A stretch of 64,000 nt of DNA from Acidobacteriota bacterium. Its GTDB lineage: Bacteria; Acidobacteriota; Terriglobia; Acidiferrales; UBA7541. Below the pieces are notes generated by a model. That model had not been told where the DNA came from. It did not search any database and worked only from the letters and a program-made list of their open reading frames with translations. This document shows, piece after piece, positions 38,849 to 49,258 of this stretch (the first letter of the stretch is position 1; each line of letters starts with the position of its first letter). The stretch spans positions 1 to 64,000 of the forward strand of contig JABDGF010000005.1 in the NCBI GenBank assembly GCA_013286165.1, read 5' to 3'. The translations under genes were made by a program, and so were the position numbers.

Positions 38849-40495
38849 CTACTGAACGGGCAGCGCGTGGCCGTCAGTGTGCGCTATTGAGACACCTGCC
38901 AACTTCGCGAGCGTTGGCGCGATATCCGCCGGTGACGCGCCCGTAGGATCGGACTTTGCGCGAACGCCCGCGCCCATCACCAGCAGCGGCACGTGCTGGT
39001 CGTAATCGTACGGCGATCCGTGCGTTGTGCCAGAGGGCTTGCTCGACGATTTCGCGTAGAAAAACCAATACGGCTTCGGGATCACGATCACGTCGCCGCT
39101 CCGGCTTGCGTAGTAGCTATAGTTTGCAGCTTGCGCGAGCGGCTTGGTGGACGAAAGTTTGGCGAGCGAGTCTCCCGCGAACGCGTCCGCGATTCCCGGC
39201 ACCGTCTTGATCGCCGCTAGCACCGCCTGCACCGCCGCTGGATTCGACTTCAGCTTCTCCGCCACGTCCGCCTTGAAGTAGAGGTTCTGATCCTGGAAGC
39301 TCGCGACTGGATCGGCACCCAAATTGTACGGCGCGAGCGCCTGTTCCACCTGCGCCTTCACCGCCAGAATGTCCGCGCGCCCCGCGTCCATGCTTTTCTG
39401 CGCGCGCAATTCCGGAATGGGTGCGACTCCGTGATCCGCCGACAGCGCCACAACCCAATTTCCACGCCCTACCGTTTTGTCGAGATGGTCGAATAGTTTT
39501 CCGATTGTGCCGTCCAGCTGCAGCAGCGTGTCCTGAATTTCCGCGCTGTCGGGACCATATTGATGTCCCACCAGATCCAGCGCCGAGAAGCTGATCCCCA
39601 GCACATCCACCGAGCCGCGCTGACCGAGCTTCATGCTATCCACAAGCGATTCGCCCATCGCTTCAAGGTAAGTGTCGGAATACGGGCTACCTTGCCACGC
39701 ATCATAAAACCCCCGATCCGCCAACCCGCTCGCGCTGAGCGCATGAGGAAACTCCGAGCTGAGCGGCGCGCCCGACGAATCCATCGCACCGCCACCAGCA
39801 GGCGCCGCCCACGTCTTCGACACGTCCGCTTCGATCGGGTGCGCCGTCACAAATGCCTGCACCTCCGGCACGCGCGCCGATTCGTACGCCGTCGAAGTGA
39901 CCCAGCGCGATCCCTCGAGCCAAGTCACCGCGTCCGCGTTGTGCCCCGCAAGCGTCGCAGCGGAGCGCGCCTTCAACGACATCGTCACCGTGCGCGAACC
40001 TTTCGACTCTTTGCGAATCTGTTCCGCCAGCGACGGCGCGTGCATCCGCCACGCGCTCTCGCCCTTGCCATCCGCAGCCGGCGCGCCATCGCCCGCGCCG
40101 TAGCTGATGAGCGTCACCTTCGGATCGCTTACGCACGTCACACGCGTGTTCTTATCGCGCTGATACCAATCATTCGCGATCATGCCGTGCGTGGAAGGGA
40201 AGTCGCCCGTCGAAATCGTCGAGTGCCCCGCGCATGTCACCGTATTCGCGTACGGGTAATAAGCGTTCGTGAATTGCGCACCCTCCGTCACCAGCCTGTG
40301 CAATCCGCCGTGCCACGACGCGCTGAAGCGGTCCACATAATCCGCGCGCATCTGATCGACCACCAAAATCACCACCAGCTTCGGCCGCTGCGGTTTCGCT
40401 GAAACGCTCGCGATCCCGAGCGCCAAAACCGCCACTGCGAACAACGCTCCAACGCGCAAAATTCTCCCAGAGCCTTTTATCATAGCGATCCCCAC
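38849..40495 (-). CDS. Alkaline phosphatase superfamily protein, PafA-like
   Basis: LVVILVVDQMRADYVDRF, NAYYPYANTVTCAGHSTISTGDFPSTHGMIANDWY (nucleophile Thr region), VALSADHGVAPIPE. Confidence 0.9.
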   Translation of the reverse strand: MGIAMIKGSGRILRVGALFAVAVLALGIASVSAKPQRPKLVVILVVDQMRADYVDRFSASWHGGLHRLVTEGAQFTNAYYPYANTVTCAGHSTISTGDFPSTHGMIANDWYQRDKNTRVTCVSDPKVTLISYGAGDGAPAADGKGESAWRMHAPSLAEQIRKESKGSRTVTMSLKARSAATLAGHNADAVTWLEGSRWVTSTAYESARVPEVQAFVTAHPIEADVSKTWAAPAGGGAMDSSGAPLSSEFPHALSASGLADRGFYDAWQGSPYSDTYLEAMGESLVDSMKLGQRGSVDVLGISFSALDLVGHQYGPDSAEIQDTLLQLDGTIGKLFDHLDKTVGRGNWVVALSADHGVAPIPELRAQKSMDAGRADILAVKAQVEQALAPYNLGADPVASFQDQNLYFKADVAEKLKSNPAAVQAVLAAIKTVPGIADAFAGDSLAKLSSTKPLAQAANYSYYASRSGDVIVIPKPYWFFYAKSSSKPSGTTHGSPYDYDQHVPLLVMGAGVRAKSDPTGASPADIAPTLAKLAGVSIAHTDGHALPVQ

Positions 40496-40499
40496 TCAA

Positions 40500-42713
40500 T
40501 TAATTTGCCGCGTGAGCAGCGGCCAGATTCCCTCGCAGCACCGTGATCGATGCCGCTGGCAGCTCGTATACGCCGGAAGGCGATGCTTGCACCGTCGATC
40601 GCGCCGCCGGACCATCCGGATCAGCGTAGCCTTCCTTCCTCGCCGGATGCCACGTGTACTGTTCCTTCCCAAACGTGATGCGCGCCACATCGCCCGTGAA
40701 CGACCGGTCCGCACCACTCGCCTCGTCACGAAACGCGATCTTCACCGAGTGCGCGTGACCGTAATCCTTATTCACCAGCAGCACAGCCCACTGCCCATCC
40801 GGCCGCTTCAGCGGATACGCCGTCACCAGCGTGTGCCCGTCGCCATCCTTTATATCCGCCGCCGCGCGAAACAAAGTGTGAGGCTGATCCACAGGCTGCG
40901 CCCACTCCTTTGTGAGCACCTCCGCCGCGAAATATTGCGACACCTTTTGCCGGATCTTGAAGTCCTTATCCAGCATGAACATGTGGTACGTGCCCCAGCT
41001 GTTCTTGCAGTTCGGGTGCGCGGGCGAGTACGGCAGGTCATGGTAGTAATACGTCCCCTGCCCACCGGCCGTCAGAAATCCGCCAAAGGAATCCGCGAGC
41101 CACAACGCGCCAAACACTTCCACCGACGCCTCGCCGCCGTGCGCGTTCGTCTCCGTATCAAAAAGCGGCGTCCCCGGCGGCAAACCATCCGCGCGCCACA
41201 CATCCATGATGTGCATGATCAGCTGCGGCTCTTGATAAATGTTCGCCCACGGCGTTTCGCATCCGTCGTACGGATAGTGTTCAAACGACATGAACGTGAA
41301 ATCGCTCATCCGCCCGTGCGCCTTCAAATAATTCAGGAATCGCCCGAACCACGAATCGTTGCCGCTCGCATCGCGCCACGTCTTGATGTCTTCCGTCACG
41401 CCCTGAAACGCCGGCCCTCCAAGTTGTAGCTTCGGATCCACGCGATGCAGCGCCGTCGCCCACTGAATATAAAGCGACGCGTAATCCTCCGGCACCATGT
41501 ACTGGCCGTCCGCCTCTTCACCCATCTCGACGCGCGCGATCGGATATCCGCGCTTCTCGATGTACGCGATCTGATTCGCCGAATCTTCCGGCACTCCGTA
41601 CACCAGCGCGATGGGAATGATCGCCGGCATCCCGCGCGTGATTCCGCTCGTGTAAAAAAGGTCAAAGCCCGGTTGATCGCCGGACCACATTTGATTCGGC
41701 GCAGTCAGCAAGTCGGACGCTTGATGCCATGGATCCACCGACGAGCACAGCGTGTAGGTCTGGTCCTGTCCCTTCGTGTGCCGCACGTAGTCCGTGAACT
41801 TGCCGCTCGCGTCCGTCGCGCCGAGGTACACCTCGTTGATCGCGTAGCCGACGCAATTCCGCTTATCCGCCGAGCCGTGCGTGTCGCAAGTGTTCGACGA
41901 TTCCGTCATCAACACGCGCACATAGCGAAGCTTAACCGGCGTATCGGCGAGCCTTAGCGTCACGTCGCCGCCTTTCGCAGCGCGAAACTCGGCGCCCGGA
42001 AAAGTCTTCCAATCGCCCGATGCCTGTTCGTCCATCGCGTCGCCGGTGCCGACCCAATACTGCACCTGGTAAACACGCGCGTACGGCTCGGCCCAATCGA
42101 TCTTGATCGTGTTCACCGTTTTCTTCGCTTCGAGATCGATCACGATCCATTGCGGATGCAGCGTGTCCGCCTCGCCCGTGTACGCGCTCGTCAGATAAGG
42201 ATTGCTCTTCCAGTACGATTTCGTGTCGCCGTCATTCAGCCGCGAGTAGCCGTCATCTTCCGTCCCGCCGTTGCGCGTGAATCCCCGATGCGGCAGCGCG
42301 TAGCCATACGAATGCCGGATCGGTTCGCTGGTCGGCATCGCATCGCCAACGAAATATCCTCGGCCACGGTCCGTCGGATCGCTCCACATCCCCTTCGGGT
42401 TCCAGTGCCAGTCCTGAATGAAAAGTTCCGTGTTCTGCCGGTAGCTGATCTGGCCCCATCCCGCGGACTGAATCTGCGCCAGTTGGTCAGGCGCAAAAAA
42501 TATGTCGGTCATATTGCTCGGCACTCGGTCCACCGTCGAACCCAGTGCGTAGAGCGGGCTGAACGTGTTCACCGCATGCGCGGGCGTCGCGTCAATTGTG
42601 ACTTTGCCGGTCGCTGCAGTCTGCGCCGTAGCCACCGTAGGCGCGGCGCTAAGCGCCAGCATTGCAATCGCCGCACACACGCCGTCGCGCATCGTGAATT
42701 TTCGCAACCTCAT
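40500..42713 (-). CDS. Exported glycosidase-like protein (GH39/GH51-like barrel) with internal F5/8-type (discoidin-like) segment
   Basis: Signal peptide; WIVIDLEAKKTVNTIKIDWAEPYARVYQVQYWVG resembles an F5/8-C/CBM32 domain; ARVEMGEEADGQYMVPEDYASLYIQWATALHRVDPKLQLGGPAFQG resembles clan GH-A hydrolases. Confidence 0.65.
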   Translation of the reverse strand: MRLRKFTMRDGVCAAIAMLALSAAPTVATAQTAATGKVTIDATPAHAVNTFSPLYALGSTVDRVPSNMTDIFFAPDQLAQIQSAGWGQISYRQNTELFIQDWHWNPKGMWSDPTDRGRGYFVGDAMPTSEPIRHSYGYALPHRGFTRNGGTEDDGYSRLNDGDTKSYWKSNPYLTSAYTGEADTLHPQWIVIDLEAKKTVNTIKIDWAEPYARVYQVQYWVGTGDAMDEQASGDWKTFPGAEFRAAKGGDVTLRLADTPVKLRYVRVLMTESSNTCDTHGSADKRNCVGYAINEVYLGATDASGKFTDYVRHTKGQDQTYTLCSSVDPWHQASDLLTAPNQMWSGDQPGFDLFYTSGITRGMPAIIPIALVYGVPEDSANQIAYIEKRGYPIARVEMGEEADGQYMVPEDYASLYIQWATALHRVDPKLQLGGPAFQGVTEDIKTWRDASGNDSWFGRFLNYLKAHGRMSDFTFMSFEHYPYDGCETPWANIYQEPQLIMHIMDVWRADGLPPGTPLFDTETNAHGGEASVEVFGALWLADSFGGFLTAGGQGTYYYHDLPYSPAHPNCKNSWGTYHMFMLDKDFKIRQKVSQYFAAEVLTKEWAQPVDQPHTLFRAAADIKDGDGHTLVTAYPLKRPDGQWAVLLVNKDYGHAHSVKIAFRDEASGADRSFTGDVARITFGKEQYTWHPARKEGYADPDGPAARSTVQASPSGVYELPAASITVLRGNLAAAHAAN

Positions 42714-42787
42714 CGTTGTTCGAGCCTCCGCATTCGCGCCATAATCGGGCCGCCTGATGGTAAATGCAATCCGCTCGCGAGGCTCTG

Positions 42788-43564
42788 ATGATTTTCAGAA
42801 TTTACGATGAAAAATCCGCGCTGGGTAAATCCGCGGCCACTCATGCCGGGAACCTTATCCGCCAAGCCATCGCAGACCGCGGCAGCGCACGCATCGTAGC
42901 CGCCAGCGCCGCCTCGCAATTTGAATTTCTCAAAGCTCTCATCACAGAGCCCGGCATCGACTGGAAAAAAGTCGAACTCTTCCATCTCGACGAATACATC
43001 GGCCTTCCGGCGAATCATCCCGCCAGCTTCTGCAAATTTCTCGAGGAGCGCCTGATTGCAAAAACCGGCATCACGAATACGCACCTACTCAATGGCGAAA
43101 AGGATCCCGCCGCGGTGATCGCCGAAGTGAACGAAGCCATCTCCGCCGCGCCCATCGACGTAGCTTTCGTCGGCATTGGTGAAAACGGCCATCTCGCCTT
43201 CAACGATCCTCCCGCCGATTTCGAAACCGAAGTGCCGTACATCGTCGTGAAGCTCGACGAACCGTGCCGCCAGCAGCAGGTAGGCGAAGGCTGGTTCCCG
43301 GATCTCGCGCACGTCCCCACGCACGCGATTTCGATGTCGATCCGCCAGGCGCTGAAAGCCAAAGAAATTCTCGCCATCGTTCCGGACACACGCAAAGCCG
43401 CCGCCATCGCCGCCTGCTTCAACGGTCCGATCACGCCGCTCGCGCCTTCTTCGATTCTTCGCACGCACGCGCACGCGACGATCTACCTCGATCGCAATTC
43501 CGCCGCGCAGCTCACACCGGAAGCTCTCGCCCAATTTTCCGAACGCAGCGAAGCGAAAGCCTGA
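42788..43564 (+). CDS. nagB: Glucosamine-6-phosphate deaminase family protein
   Basis: [43 protein letters not shown]. Confidence 0.9.
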   Translation: MIFRIYDEKSALGKSAATHAGNLIRQAIADRGSARIVAASAASQFEFLKALITEPGIDWKKVELFHLDEYIGLPANHPASFCKFLEERLIAKTGITNTHLLNGEKDPAAVIAEVNEAISAAPIDVAFVGIGENGHLAFNDPPADFETEVPYIVVKLDEPCRQQQVGEGWFPDLAHVPTHAISMSIRQALKAKEILAIVPDTRKAAAIAACFNGPITPLAPSSILRTHAHATIYLDRNSAAQLTPEALAQFSERSEAKA

Positions 43565-43581
43565 CCGTCGCCGCAAAACCC

Positions 43582-44901
43582 ATGCCGCAAGCCTCCACCG
43601 GCCGCCGAACCATCCCTTCGCTGCGCTGGTGGATCGTCGCTGTGCTCTTCGCCTCCACAGTAATCAACTACGTTGATCGCCAGACGCTCTCGCTTCTCGC
43701 TCCGTTCCTCAAGCGCGAGCACAACTGGTCGAACACCGACTACGCCAACATCGTTGTCGCCTTCCGCGTCGCGTACGCCATCGGCCAGACGGTTTGCGGC
43801 CGTCTGACGGATCGCGTCGGCACCAAACGCGGTCTCACCATCACCGTGCTGTGGTATTCGATCGCATCAATCTTTACGCCGCTCGCGCGCGGCTTTCGCA
43901 GTTTTCTCGGTTTTCGTTTTCTTCTGGGCGCCGGCGAATCGGGGAACTGGCCCGGCGCGGCGAAAGCTGTCTCCGAATGGTTTCCCAAGCAGGAGCGCGC
44001 ACTCGCCACCGCGATTTATGACAGCGGCTCCTCCATCGGCGGAGCCATCGCGCCTTTCATCATTCTTCCTTTATATCTGCGCTGGGGCTTGAAGCCGGCC
44101 TTTGCAATTCCCGGCATCCTCGGGTTTCTGTGGCTCATCGTGTGGCGCAATTTTTATTACTCGCCGGCAGATCATCCGCGCATCAGCAGCGCCGAACGGG
44201 AGATGCTCATCAACGACGCCGCGGCTGATGTTGCGACACCCGCAGCGCCTGCGAAACGCCCTCCGATCGCTGAACTGCTCAAGCTCTCGCAAACCTGGGG
44301 CGCCATCATCGCCCGCGCGTTCACCGACCCCGTATTCTTCTTCATTGCCGATTGGTTTCCGATCTACCTCGTCGCAAAGGGCATCACACTGCAATCGGGA
44401 CTCGTTGCGATTTGGATCCCATTCGTCGCCGCGGATCTCGGCAATCTCTTCGCCGGCGCTGCATCCGGTTACTTGATTCGCCGAGGCTGGCCCGTCGGCC
44501 GGGCGCGAAAAGCGCTCGTGATCTTCGGCGGCCTCGGCTGCACGCTACTGATTCCGACTGTGCTCACAGTGAATCTACTCGCACTCACAGTCCTCTTCGC
44601 AGTCGCCACGTTCTGCTACGCCGCGTTCACCACCATGGCCAACGTGCTGCCCACAGACCTCTTCCATACAAACTCCGTCGGCACCGTCAGCGGTCTCGGC
44701 GGCACGGGCGCAGCCATCGGCACCATCATCGTCTTCGAATTGGCAGGCCACATCTCCGACGCGCGCATTGCCACAGGCACGCACCTTTTCGATCCGCTGA
44801 TGATCCTCAGCGGCCTCATCCCGCTCACCGGTATGCTTCTCGTGCTGCTGCTCGTTCGAAACACACGCGCCACCAACGATGGACTCGTGAGAAAAATTTG
44901 A
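43582..44901 (+). CDS. MFS transporter (hexuronate/ExuT-like)
   Basis: RWWIVAVLFASTVINYVDRQTLSLLAPFLKREHNWSNTDYA; 12 TM-like segments. Start moved to ATG 43582. Confidence 0.88.
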   Translation: MPQASTGRRTIPSLRWWIVAVLFASTVINYVDRQTLSLLAPFLKREHNWSNTDYANIVVAFRVAYAIGQTVCGRLTDRVGTKRGLTITVLWYSIASIFTPLARGFRSFLGFRFLLGAGESGNWPGAAKAVSEWFPKQERALATAIYDSGSSIGGAIAPFIILPLYLRWGLKPAFAIPGILGFLWLIVWRNFYYSPADHPRISSAEREMLINDAAADVATPAAPAKRPPIAELLKLSQTWGAIIARAFTDPVFFFIADWFPIYLVAKGITLQSGLVAIWIPFVAADLGNLFAGAASGYLIRRGWPVGRARKALVIFGGLGCTLLIPTVLTVNLLALTVLFAVATFCYAAFTTMANVLPTDLFHTNSVGTVSGLGGTGAAIGTIIVFELAGHISDARIATGTHLFDPLMILSGLIPLTGMLLVLLLVRNTRATNDGLVRKI

Positions 44902-44939
44902 AGAACTCGCATGATAAAGTCTTGGGCGCCGGAGGCTCC

Positions 44940-45944
44940 ATGCGCATCCACCACGCCGCGATTTTTGTAGCCGTCCTTTTCATCAGCGCCGTCGCAGTCG
45001 TTTCCACTCCGCCCGCGCGCTCCCAACAATCCGAGCCGCAACGCGAAATCTGCATCACCATCGACGATCTTCCCGCCGCTTCCGCGCAAGCCATGAACGG
45101 CGCGGAAATCTTCGACATGACCACGAAGCTAATCGCCACTCTCACCGCGCAAAAAGTTCCAGCCGTCGGGTTCGTCAATGAAAACAAGCTCTACTACGAC
45201 CTCAACGACGTGCAGCCGCGCATTGCAGCCCTCCGCCTGTGGACCGACGGCGGCTTCGAACTCGGCAATCACACCTTCAGCCACATGTCGCTCAACAACA
45301 ATCCGCTCAGCGCGTGGGAAGAAGACGTCGTGCGCGGCGAGAGCGTCACGCGCCTTCTCGACGCGCAGCACAAAATCAAGCTGCGCTACTTCCGTCACCC
45401 CTTCCTCGACACCGGCCTCGACCTTGAAACGCGCCGCCAGGCCGAAATGTTTCTCGCACAGCGCGGCTATCGCATCGCTCCCGTCACGATGGACGCGTGG
45501 GACTGGATGTTTTCCGGCCCGTATGCCTACGCGCGCAAAAATAACGACGCCGCTCTTCAGCAGCGCATCGTCACCGAGTACCTCGCCTACACCACAACCG
45601 TCTTCGACTATTACGAAAAACTTTCACGCGACCTCATCGGCTACGAGCCGCGCCAGATTCTTCTGCTTCACGGAAACTGGCTCGAGGCCGATCACATCGG
45701 GGAGCTTTTCGATTTGCTTCGCAAGCGCGGCTACAAATTCGTCACGCTTGAGCGCGCACTCGACGATCAGGCCTACGCGCTGCCAAACACCTACGTCGGC
45801 CCCGAAGGCATGGGCTGGATCGACCAGTGGGCCATCACGCAGGGCAAGCCGCCGCTGCACACGCCCGTGTTTCCGCAGTGGGTAATCGACAAGGCGCACG
45901 AAATCTCCGCGCCTCGCGAACCGGTCACTCCGGCGAAGCCGTAA
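44940..45944 (+). CDS. Exported polysaccharide deacetylase family protein
   Basis: Signal peptide; ICITIDDLPA, FELGNHTFSHMSLNN, RYFRHPFLDTG. Start moved to ATG 44940. Confidence 0.88.
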   Translation: MRIHHAAIFVAVLFISAVAVVSTPPARSQQSEPQREICITIDDLPAASAQAMNGAEIFDMTTKLIATLTAQKVPAVGFVNENKLYYDLNDVQPRIAALRLWTDGGFELGNHTFSHMSLNNNPLSAWEEDVVRGESVTRLLDAQHKIKLRYFRHPFLDTGLDLETRRQAEMFLAQRGYRIAPVTMDAWDWMFSGPYAYARKNNDAALQQRIVTEYLAYTTTVFDYYEKLSRDLIGYEPRQILLLHGNWLEADHIGELFDLLRKRGYKFVTLERALDDQAYALPNTYVGPEGMGWIDQWAITQGKPPLHTPVFPQWVIDKAHEISAPREPVTPAKP

Positions 45945-46036
45945 TCCAAATCAACGCCCGAGCCATAGTCTTCAAACGTGCTTCGGTGTTAGGCTCGTGT
46001 GCTCACGCCTTGATTTTCCGGTCCTGGGGGAGTGGT

Positions 46037-47464
46037 ATGCCGCATTCGCGTTGGAAAATTGCCGCAGGTCTAGCCGCGCTTTTCGCTAGCGCTGGAATTT
46101 TTGCAGGCGCAGCCCGCGCGCAGGTCAGCGACGCCGACAAGGAACTCGCGCACAGCATTTACAAGCAGCTCATCGAAATCAATACGACGGACTCCGTTGG
46201 CAGCACCACCGTCGCCGCCGAAGCCATGGCCAAACGCCTCCGCGACGCCGGCTTTCCCGCCTCCGATGTGCAAGTCCTCGGCCCCAACGATCGCAAAGGC
46301 AACATGGTCGCGCGCATTCACGGCACCGGCGCGAAAAAACCCATCCTCTTCATCTGCCACCTCGACGTAGTCGAAGCCAAGCGCGAAGACTGGTCGATCG
46401 ATCCCTTCACCTTCACCGAAAAGGACGGCTACTTCTACGGCCGCGGCACCGGCGACATCAAAGACGGCGACGCAATCCTGATGGCCACGTTCATCCGCCT
46501 CAAAAAAGAAAACTACAAACCCGATCGCGATCTGATCCTCGCGCTCACCGCCGACGAAGAGGGCGGCTCGTTCAACGGCGTCGAGTGGCTTCTGAAAAAC
46601 CACCGCGATCTGATCGACGCGGAATTCATTCTCAATCCCGATGCGGGGGGATTCGAACTCGATAAGGGCAAGCACACCGTCGTCGGCATCCAGGCCGCCG
46701 AGAAGATGTATCAGGATTACGAGCTGAAGGTCACCAATCCCGGCGGCCACAGCTCGCTTCCCACCTCTTCCAACGCCATTTACGAACTTGCGAACGCACT
46801 CGTGAAATTGCAGCGCTTCCAATTTCCTCTCGAACTCACCGACGTCACGCGCACTTACTTCGCGCGCGAATCGCCCATCGTCGGCGGCCAGGTCGGCGAC
46901 GACATGAAAGCGATCCTCTCGGTTCCGCCCGATCACTTCGCCGTCGATCGCCTCTCTGCGATTCCTTATTACAACGCGCGCCTCCGCACCACCTGCGTCG
47001 CCACGCGCCTCGACGGCGGCCACGCCAATAACGCCCTGCCCGGCATGGCGAAAGCCAACGTGAATTGCCGCGTGATCCCCGGCCACTCGCCTGACGAGAT
47101 TCAAGCCACGCTCACGCAAGTGATCGAAGATCCCAACGTGACGCTCACGCAAGTGCAATCCGGCGCGATTCGCGCTCGCACCGCGCCGCCGTCGCCGCTT
47201 CGTCCAGACGTGATGGGCGCGCTCGAATCCGTCTCCAAACAAATGTGGCCCGAAGCGATCGTGATCCCCGTGATGGACGCGGGCGCAAGCGACGGTGCGA
47301 TTTCGCGCGGCTTCGGCGTTCCCACTTACGGCGTGCCCGGCGTCTTCATGGACATCGATGACGATCGCTCGCACGGCCGCGACGAACGCATCCGCATTAG
47401 CGCATTTTATGAAGGTCTGGATTTTTATTACCGCTTTACGAAGGCCCTGAGTTCCGCGCAATGA
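46037..47464 (+). CDS. Exported M20 family metallopeptidase
   Basis: Signal peptide; ILFICHLDVVEAKREDWSIDPFTFTEKDGYFYGRGTGDIKDGDAI, LTADEEGGSFNGVEWLL, NPGGHSSLP. Confidence 0.93.
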   Translation: MPHSRWKIAAGLAALFASAGIFAGAARAQVSDADKELAHSIYKQLIEINTTDSVGSTTVAAEAMAKRLRDAGFPASDVQVLGPNDRKGNMVARIHGTGAKKPILFICHLDVVEAKREDWSIDPFTFTEKDGYFYGRGTGDIKDGDAILMATFIRLKKENYKPDRDLILALTADEEGGSFNGVEWLLKNHRDLIDAEFILNPDAGGFELDKGKHTVVGIQAAEKMYQDYELKVTNPGGHSSLPTSSNAIYELANALVKLQRFQFPLELTDVTRTYFARESPIVGGQVGDDMKAILSVPPDHFAVDRLSAIPYYNARLRTTCVATRLDGGHANNALPGMAKANVNCRVIPGHSPDEIQATLTQVIEDPNVTLTQVQSGAIRARTAPPSPLRPDVMGALESVSKQMWPEAIVIPVMDAGASDGAISRGFGVPTYGVPGVFMDIDDDRSHGRDERIRISAFYEGLDFYYRFTKALSSAQ

Positions 47465-48390
47465 GCTTCGGCCGCACCGCAATCCTAAAAGCCGCGCAAA
47501 GCCCGTGGCTGCGCGAACGCGCTCCGCGTCTCGGCTTCGTTCGCCGCACCGTGAGCCGCTTCATGCCCGGCGAAGAAGCGGACGACGCGCTCGCCGCATG
47601 CCGCACGCTCGCCGGCCATGGTATCGCGAGCGTGCTGACCCATCTCGGTGAAAATATTACCGATCGCGCAGAAGCCGAAGCCGTGAAGCAGCACTATCTC
47701 GATCTCAATCAGCGCATCATCACCGCGCAGCTTCCCACCGAAATTTCCGTGAAGCTCACGCAGCTCGGCCTCGATCTCGATCCCGAATTTTGTTACGCCA
47801 ACGTCGCCACGCTGATCGAAGCCACGCCTCCCGAAAAAGTCTTGTGGATCGACATGGAGCAAAGCCCCTACGTGGACGCGACGCTTGCGATTTTCAAACG
47901 CGCCCGCGCCGCCTACGCCAACGTCGGCATCTGCGTGCAGGCCTACCTCTACCGCACCGGCCAGGATCTCGACACTCTAATTCCGATGCGCGCCGCGATC
48001 CGCCTGGTGAAAGGCGCCTACAACGAACCCGCTGAACTCGCGTATCCCGTGAAGAAAGACGTGGACGAAAATTATTTCCATCTCGCGCAGCGCCTGCTGA
48101 GCCCTGAAAGCCGCAAACTCGGCGTGCGCGCCGCAATCGCCACACACGATAAGCCGCTCATCGCTCGTCTCAATGAGTGGGCTGCGAGCCAAGGCGTCCC
48201 GAAGCAGGGCATCGAATACCAAATGCTCTTCGGCATCCAGCGCGCCGAGCAGCAGCGCCTCGCTGACGCAGGCTATCGCTCCACAGTCCTCGTCGCCTAC
48301 GGTACCTTTTGGTTCCCGTGGTTTATGCGCCGTCTCGCAGAGCGCCCCGCAAACGTGCTTTTCCTCGCGCGCAACTTCTTCTCAAATTAA
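47461..48390 (+). CDS. Proline dehydrogenase
   Basis: TEISVKLTQLGLDLD, VLWIDMEQSPYVDATL, RLVKGAYNEP, IATHDKPLI, EYQMLFGIQ, VAYGTFWFPWFMRRLAERPANVLFL. Confidence 0.93.
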   Translation: MSFGRTAILKAAQSPWLRERAPRLGFVRRTVSRFMPGEEADDALAACRTLAGHGIASVLTHLGENITDRAEAEAVKQHYLDLNQRIITAQLPTEISVKLTQLGLDLDPEFCYANVATLIEATPPEKVLWIDMEQSPYVDATLAIFKRARAAYANVGICVQAYLYRTGQDLDTLIPMRAAIRLVKGAYNEPAELAYPVKKDVDENYFHLAQRLLSPESRKLGVRAAIATHDKPLIARLNEWAASQGVPKQGIEYQMLFGIQRAEQQRLADAGYRSTVLVAYGTFWFPWFMRRLAERPANVLFLARNFFSN

Positions 48391-48454
48391 TTTAGGATTT
48401 TCGTATCAGGAAGGATCGTCGCAAGCGCAACTGCGCGCACACAACCAATGAACT

Positions 48455-49207
48455 CTATGCGCGACGCGTAGCTTCGTCTTTTTCCACTTTGCCGTCGCGC
48501 ACGCGAATCACGCGATGGGCGTTCGCCGCGATGTCCGGCTCGTGCGTCACCAGAATGATCGTATTGCCCTGCGAATGCAGCGACGCAAACAGCGCCATGA
48601 TTTCTTCGCCCGTCTGCGAGTCCAGGTTTCCCGTCGGCTCGTCCGCCAGCAAAATAGACGGCTTGTTCACCAAAGCTCGCGCGATCGCCACGCGCTGCCG
48701 CTGGCCGCCGGAAAGTTCGTTGGGCTTGTGCCCCATTCGCTCGCCGAGGTCCACCTGCTTCAGCGCCTGTTGCGCGCGCTCGATGCGCTCTTCCGCCGGA
48801 GTGCCATTGTAAATCATCGGCAGCTCCACGTTGTGCAGCGCCGTCGCTCGCGGCAACAAATTGAAAGTCTGAAAAACGAATCCGATTTCTTTGTTGCGGA
48901 TGTACGCCAGTTCGTCGTCGTCCAGCTGGCTCACCAGGCGCCCAGCAAGCCAGTAGCTGCCCTTGGTCGGAGTGTCGAGGCAGCCGATCAAATTCATCAG
49001 CGTCGATTTTCCCGAACCGGAAGGGCCCATGATCGCCACATACTCGCCCTTATTGATCTTGATGCTCACGCCGCGCAGCGCGTGCAGCTTCTCCGTGCCC
49101 ATTTCATACGTCTTCCAAAGTTCATCGGTCTGGATGACGATGCCGGAATCGATTAGGTCCTGTCGATAGTTCTGCCCGACGGACACCGCGGATGCTGCCA
49201 TGTTCAA
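48455..49207 (-). CDS. ABC transporter ATP-binding protein (MacB/LolD type)
   Basis: [52 protein letters not shown]. Confidence 0.95.
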   Translation of the reverse strand: MNMAASAVSVGQNYRQDLIDSGIVIQTDELWKTYEMGTEKLHALRGVSIKINKGEYVAIMGPSGSGKSTLMNLIGCLDTPTKGSYWLAGRLVSQLDDDELAYIRNKEIGFVFQTFNLLPRATALHNVELPMIYNGTPAEERIERAQQALKQVDLGERMGHKPNELSGGQRQRVAIARALVNKPSILLADEPTGNLDSQTGEEIMALFASLHSQGNTIILVTHEPDIAANAHRVIRVRDGKVEKDEATRRA

Positions 49208-49258
49208 AAAATCTCCTGGAACGGGAACTCGATCTGGACCTCGACCGCGTAACCCGCG

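Noticed and set aside
46070-47482. 470-aa minus-strand ORF
   Set aside because: Shadow of the M20 peptidase; no signal or domain.
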